From positions 1-15,499 of the forward strand of contig JAJBTR010000180.1 of the NCBI GenBank assembly GCA_020860745.1: a DNA stretch of 15,499 nucleotides, given 5' to 3'. Below are positions 13,383 to 15,499 of this stretch, piece after piece. Under the pieces are notes generated by a model, which saw nothing but the letters and a program-made list of their open reading frames with translations, had not been told where the DNA came from and did not search any database. The translations under genes and the position numbers were made by a program. Origin of the DNA: Lachnospiraceae bacterium. Lineage in GTDB: Bacteria > Bacillota > Clostridia > Lachnospirales > Lachnospiraceae. Each line of letters starts with the position of its first letter. The stretch's first letter is position 1.

Positions 13383-15182
13383 GTGGGAGATGATTCAGCG
13401 ATTCAGAAACTGCAAAATGATACTGATCTGTCCACCCCGCAGGGAGTCAGCCCGGAGCAGACAGAACTGAATCAACAGCCGAACCTGGGGCAGCGTCCCA
13501 TTCAGGATTCCAATCCGAACCCAAATCCGGGTCAGAGACCGAATCCGGACAGTCCTCCGCCGGAAGACAACCTGCCGGAAGACAACTTGCCGGAGAACAA
13601 TCCGCCGGAAAACAATCTGCTGCAGGATCAGGCACATCAGACTGACGGGTCGGAGGAAAGCCACGGCGGCAGGAGGACGAATGAAGGAGAACAGGCGGTA
13701 GATACCGTTCACACGGATGCGGTAAACGCATACAGTAATGCGAACGGAGACACAGGCAGGAGCGGCGGAGGGCAGGAAGCCGCGGAGGACAAGGTCTTTG
13801 ACAATCCGGGTGAAGCGCCGACGGACGAAGCGCTGCCCTCTGATATACCGGCCGGTCCGATTTATGACTCACTGAAAGAGACAAAGGACCGTCTGTATCT
13901 GTATCGGACAAACAGTACCGTCTATAAGGCGGTCTGTGTAGCCAGACTGCTGTATAATAAGAAGGACAATCCGCTGGCTGCCCCTGAGAGCACATCACAG
14001 AAGGTGTTGGAAAAGGCGGAAACTGCCTGGGATTCTCTCGTCGCTGTGAACAATATGGTGTCCGGTGGAAATCAGGTTTACAGTTCCCTTGTTTCTGAGG
14101 GAAAGACAACGAACGTCATCTCCACCATTACGGCTGCGGTCGGGGCTGCCGCCTCAGCCGTGGATACGATCCGGAATCTGAAGAAAATCATTCAGAACTT
14201 TAAGGCGAAGAATTTCTGGACTCTGGATAATATGCTGGAGGTTGTCAGTGCAATCAGTAATGCCTGCTTTCTGTTCGGCTATATCGGCAGTTCGCTGGAG
14301 GCTGGATTTAAAGCGTTCGGCGGCCGGCCGCCGGCCTGGGTAAATCGTTTTGTCAAGGTTTCCTATTTCCTGACCGGAAGCGCTGAGGTTGGCGCCACGC
14401 TTGTATCGGCCACAAAAATCGGCGTTCTGCTGAAGAAGGCCAGCAGTTTTGAAAAAACAGATGATCTGAAAAAAGCGAAGGAAGCGGCTTCCGGCGTAAT
14501 CAACCGGTACAAAAAGCCCGATGATGCGTTACTGGATCCGAACAAGGAATCGGATCGTGTCTGCAAGAACAAGGCCAGGGAATTGCTGAGGCGAAAAGAA
14601 CAGGGAGAGCTTCAGCTGGAGGAAGAGGAAGTCAAAACTCTGGTACGCTATGTCGCACTGCGGGGAAGGATCGATGATGCGAGAATGTCCGCTTTGAAAC
14701 TGGTTCCGGGACTTTTGACAAGTGTAACGGACGCATTCGCCAGCTTCTGGGGCGGCACACACCTGAAAGGGAGCGACGACGATTCCGAGGACAAGGTAGG
14801 AGACTGGAGTTATGCGATATCAGGTGCCTTTTTCGCCGGCAGTTCGGCTCTTGATCTGAAGGATACCATCCATGATGCGGCGTCGGACGGACCGGGCGGG
14901 GAAGTAAACAAAATGACGGCGAACTTTATGTGGAACAAGTTTGAGACGCTGATCACACATGATGAGTATGGCCTGAAAGGACTGGATCTGGAAATCAGAA
15001 TGCACAGGGATGCATATGATAGAAATATTGCGGACACGCTGAAGGAGAAAGAGCAAAGTGCTAATGAAAAATACGAGGATCTGGGAAAAACGATGGAGAG
15101 TATGTATATTTCGGTTGACGATTTGCTCGAGGCGTCGGATATCGAGGGGTTTAAGTCCCTGCTGGTTGCCTCGGAGCTGTAG
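13383..15182 (+). CDS. Candidate CIS cargo/effector: disordered Pro/Asn-rich leader plus helical body, 599 aa
   Basis: I recognise no named family. Residues 1-155 are disordered and rich in Pro, Asn, Gln, Glu and Gly, with N-P-N-P-N-P-G-Q-R-P-N-P and a four-fold five-residue repeat at 60-79 (P-E-D-N-L type). From about 157 the protein becomes helical. Hydrophobic, small-residue-rich stretches lie near 245-263, 287-306, 326-350 and 477-492, separated by charged helices (D-D-L-K-K-A-K-E-A, then L-E-E-E-E-V-K-T-L). This mix is reminiscent of soluble proteins that insert into membranes, but no family motif proves it. There is no signal peptide. Location after the PAAR-like and receptor genes and a leader resembling the next gene make it a good cargo candidate: known eCIS effectors carry flexible N-terminal packaging signals. 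An adaptor or structural role is also possible. Confidence 0.55.
   Translation: MGDDSAIQKLQNDTDLSTPQGVSPEQTELNQQPNLGQRPIQDSNPNPNPGQRPNPDSPPPEDNLPEDNLPENNPPENNLLQDQAHQTDGSEESHGGRRTNEGEQAVDTVHTDAVNAYSNANGDTGRSGGGQEAAEDKVFDNPGEAPTDEALPSDIPAGPIYDSLKETKDRLYLYRTNSTVYKAVCVARLLYNKKDNPLAAPESTSQKVLEKAETAWDSLVAVNNMVSGGNQVYSSLVSEGKTTNVISTITAAVGAAASAVDTIRNLKKIIQNFKAKNFWTLDNMLEVVSAISNACFLFGYIGSSLEAGFKAFGGRPPAWVNRFVKVSYFLTGSAEVGATLVSATKIGVLLKKASSFEKTDDLKKAKEAASGVINRYKKPDDALLDPNKESDRVCKNKARELLRRKEQGELQLEEEEVKTLVRYVALRGRIDDARMSALKLVPGLLTSVTDAFASFWGGTHLKGSDDDSEDKVGDWSYAISGAFFAGSSALDLKDTIHDAASDGPGGEVNKMTANFMWNKFETLITHDEYGLKGLDLEIRMHRDAYDRNIADTLKEKEQSANEKYEDLGKTMESMYISVDDLLEASDIEGFKSLLVASEL
13560..13619 (+). repeat. 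15-base tandem repeat, four copies, in the leader of the cargo-like gene
   Basis: Four units (13560-13574, 13575-13589, 13590-13604, 13605-13619) encode P-E-D-N-L, P-E-D-N-L, P-E-N-N-P and P-E-N-N-L. Being a multiple of three, copy-number change would lengthen or shorten the disordered leader without breaking the frame. Confidence 0.75.
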
Positions 15183-15183
15183 A

Positions 15184-15189
15184 TATAAT
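15184..15189 (+). promoter_or_regulatory. Possible -10 box TATAAT ahead of the last gene
   Basis: A perfect TATAAT stands in the 48-base spacer, 41 bases before ATG 15231. No good -35 box is found 16-18 bases upstream and no extended -10 TG is present, so this is a weak candidate for a separate promoter. Confidence 0.25.
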
Positions 15190-15217
15190 GATGTGGGTAA
15201 TGTGATGAGAGGATTGA

Positions 15218-15227
15218 GGGAGGTGAT
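15218..15227 (+). promoter_or_regulatory. Strong ribosome binding site GGGAGGTGAT fixing the start at 15231
   Basis: The site is almost the same as that before the 599-aa gene. With ATG 3 bases later (about 6 from the GGAGG core), it supports a real gene start at 15231. Confidence 0.7.
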
Positions 15228-15230
15228 TTG

Positions 15231-15499
15231 ATGCCAGGTCCGTATAAAGAGCAGGTAAAAAAACCAGAGGAACATGTAACTCCGGAAGGAGTAGCAACGA
15301 TGCAGGGAGTAGCAACGATGCAGGGAGGAGCACTTGAAGTACTCTTGAACCTTGGCAATCAATCATCAACCTCTGCAGGAGGAAATCCAAATCCGCAGCA
15401 AGTGCCGATTCAAGATCAAAGTGAGAATACGAGTTTACCGCAGAATTTAACGGGTGGTATACAACTGCAAATACAGCCGCCCGCGCCGCAAATACAGCC
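15231..15499 (+). CDS. Second candidate cargo/effector, N-terminal part, cut by the window end
   Basis: The frame is open from ATG 15231 to the last base, giving 89 residues. The leader begins M-P-G-P-Y-K-E-Q-V-K-K, has a doubled six-residue unit (G-V-A-T-M-Q), a short hydrophobic run (A-L-E-V-L-L-N-L), then a Pro/Gln/Asn-rich disordered stretch ending in repeated Q-I-Q-P-P-type residues. It shares with the preceding protein a T-P-x-G-V motif and a later P-I-Q-D motif followed by Asn/Gln/Ser/Pro-rich sequence, though order and spacing are loose. The DNA is visibly AT-richer and uses CAA, TTA and ATA codons more than the genes before it, which may mark a newly acquired module. No enzymatic domain is visible in the part present. 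The gap of 48 bases and the matching ribosome binding site suggest it is expressed with the 599-aa gene. Confidence 0.65.
   Translation, partial: MPGPYKEQVKKPEEHVTPEGVATMQGVATMQGGALEVLLNLGNQSSTSAGGNPNPQQVPIQDQSENTSLPQNLTGGIQLQIQPPAPQIQ
15288..15323 (+). repeat. Perfect 18-base tandem repeat, two copies
   Basis: The unit GGAGTAGCAACGATGCAG occurs at 15288-15305 and again at 15306-15323, coding G-V-A-T-M-Q twice. Identical copies suggest a recent slip or duplication in the leader of the last gene. Confidence 0.85.

Noticed and set aside
15291..15335. Double-glycine leader peptide (bacteriocin-type) in the last gene
   Set aside because: A Gly-Gly is present after the repeated units, but the protein continues with a long Pro/Gln-rich stretch and no peptide transporter gene is seen nearby.

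Overview
The window carries the 3' part of a contractile injection system (CIS, phage-tail-like) locus, all on the + strand and packed like one operon. Strong AGGAGG-type ribosome binding sites, several GTG starts, short spacers and a Gram-positive envelope style (membrane-anchored surface proteins, Ser/Asp linker) suggest a Clostridia/Lachnospiraceae-like Firmicute of moderate GC. This assignment is inference from style; no taxonomic marker is present. The sheath, tube, LysM-type and AAA+ ATPase genes expected for such a system are not here and would lie outside the window.

Bases 1-3645 hold the baseplate genes: the C-terminal end of one gpJ-like protein, a complete second gpJ-like protein (700 aa) and a gpI-like tail protein (384 aa). 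Next comes a CIS-associated protein starting with an F-E-R-N-R-Y-F-Y-G-K motif (3642-5394). It is split by an apparent one-base frameshift at a run of five A; the rejoined protein would be 583 aa.

Bases 5399-8534 hold two single-pass membrane proteins: a degenerate kinase-like protein with a C-terminal anchor, and a long MORN-repeat protein whose repeats, Ser/Asp-rich linker and C-terminal Ig-like domain are predicted to lie outside the membrane. Bases 8646-10505 return to CIS parts: a DUF4255 (Pvc16 N-terminal-like) protein, an unknown 264-aa protein with an Ig/transthyretin-like start, and a DUF4280 PAAR-like spike-tip protein.

Bases 10608-13289 encode an 893-aa four-pass membrane receptor with two outside sensor regions, HAMP, a class III nucleotide-cyclase-like domain and a TPR-like tail. 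All the recognisable catalytic positions of the cyclase domain appear substituted. From 13383 come two genes with the look of cargo: a 599-aa protein (disordered Pro/Asn-rich leader, helical body with hydrophobic stretches) and the start of an AT-richer gene that runs off the window. Their leaders share short motifs (T-P-x-G-V and P-I-Q-D).

Taken together, the window suggests a CIS whose needle genes are interleaved with membrane-bound pseudo-signalling proteins (pseudokinase, pseudocyclase) and a surface MORN stalk, followed by an effector module. A role for the membrane proteins in anchoring or gating the particle is a hypothesis, not something the sequence shows directly.
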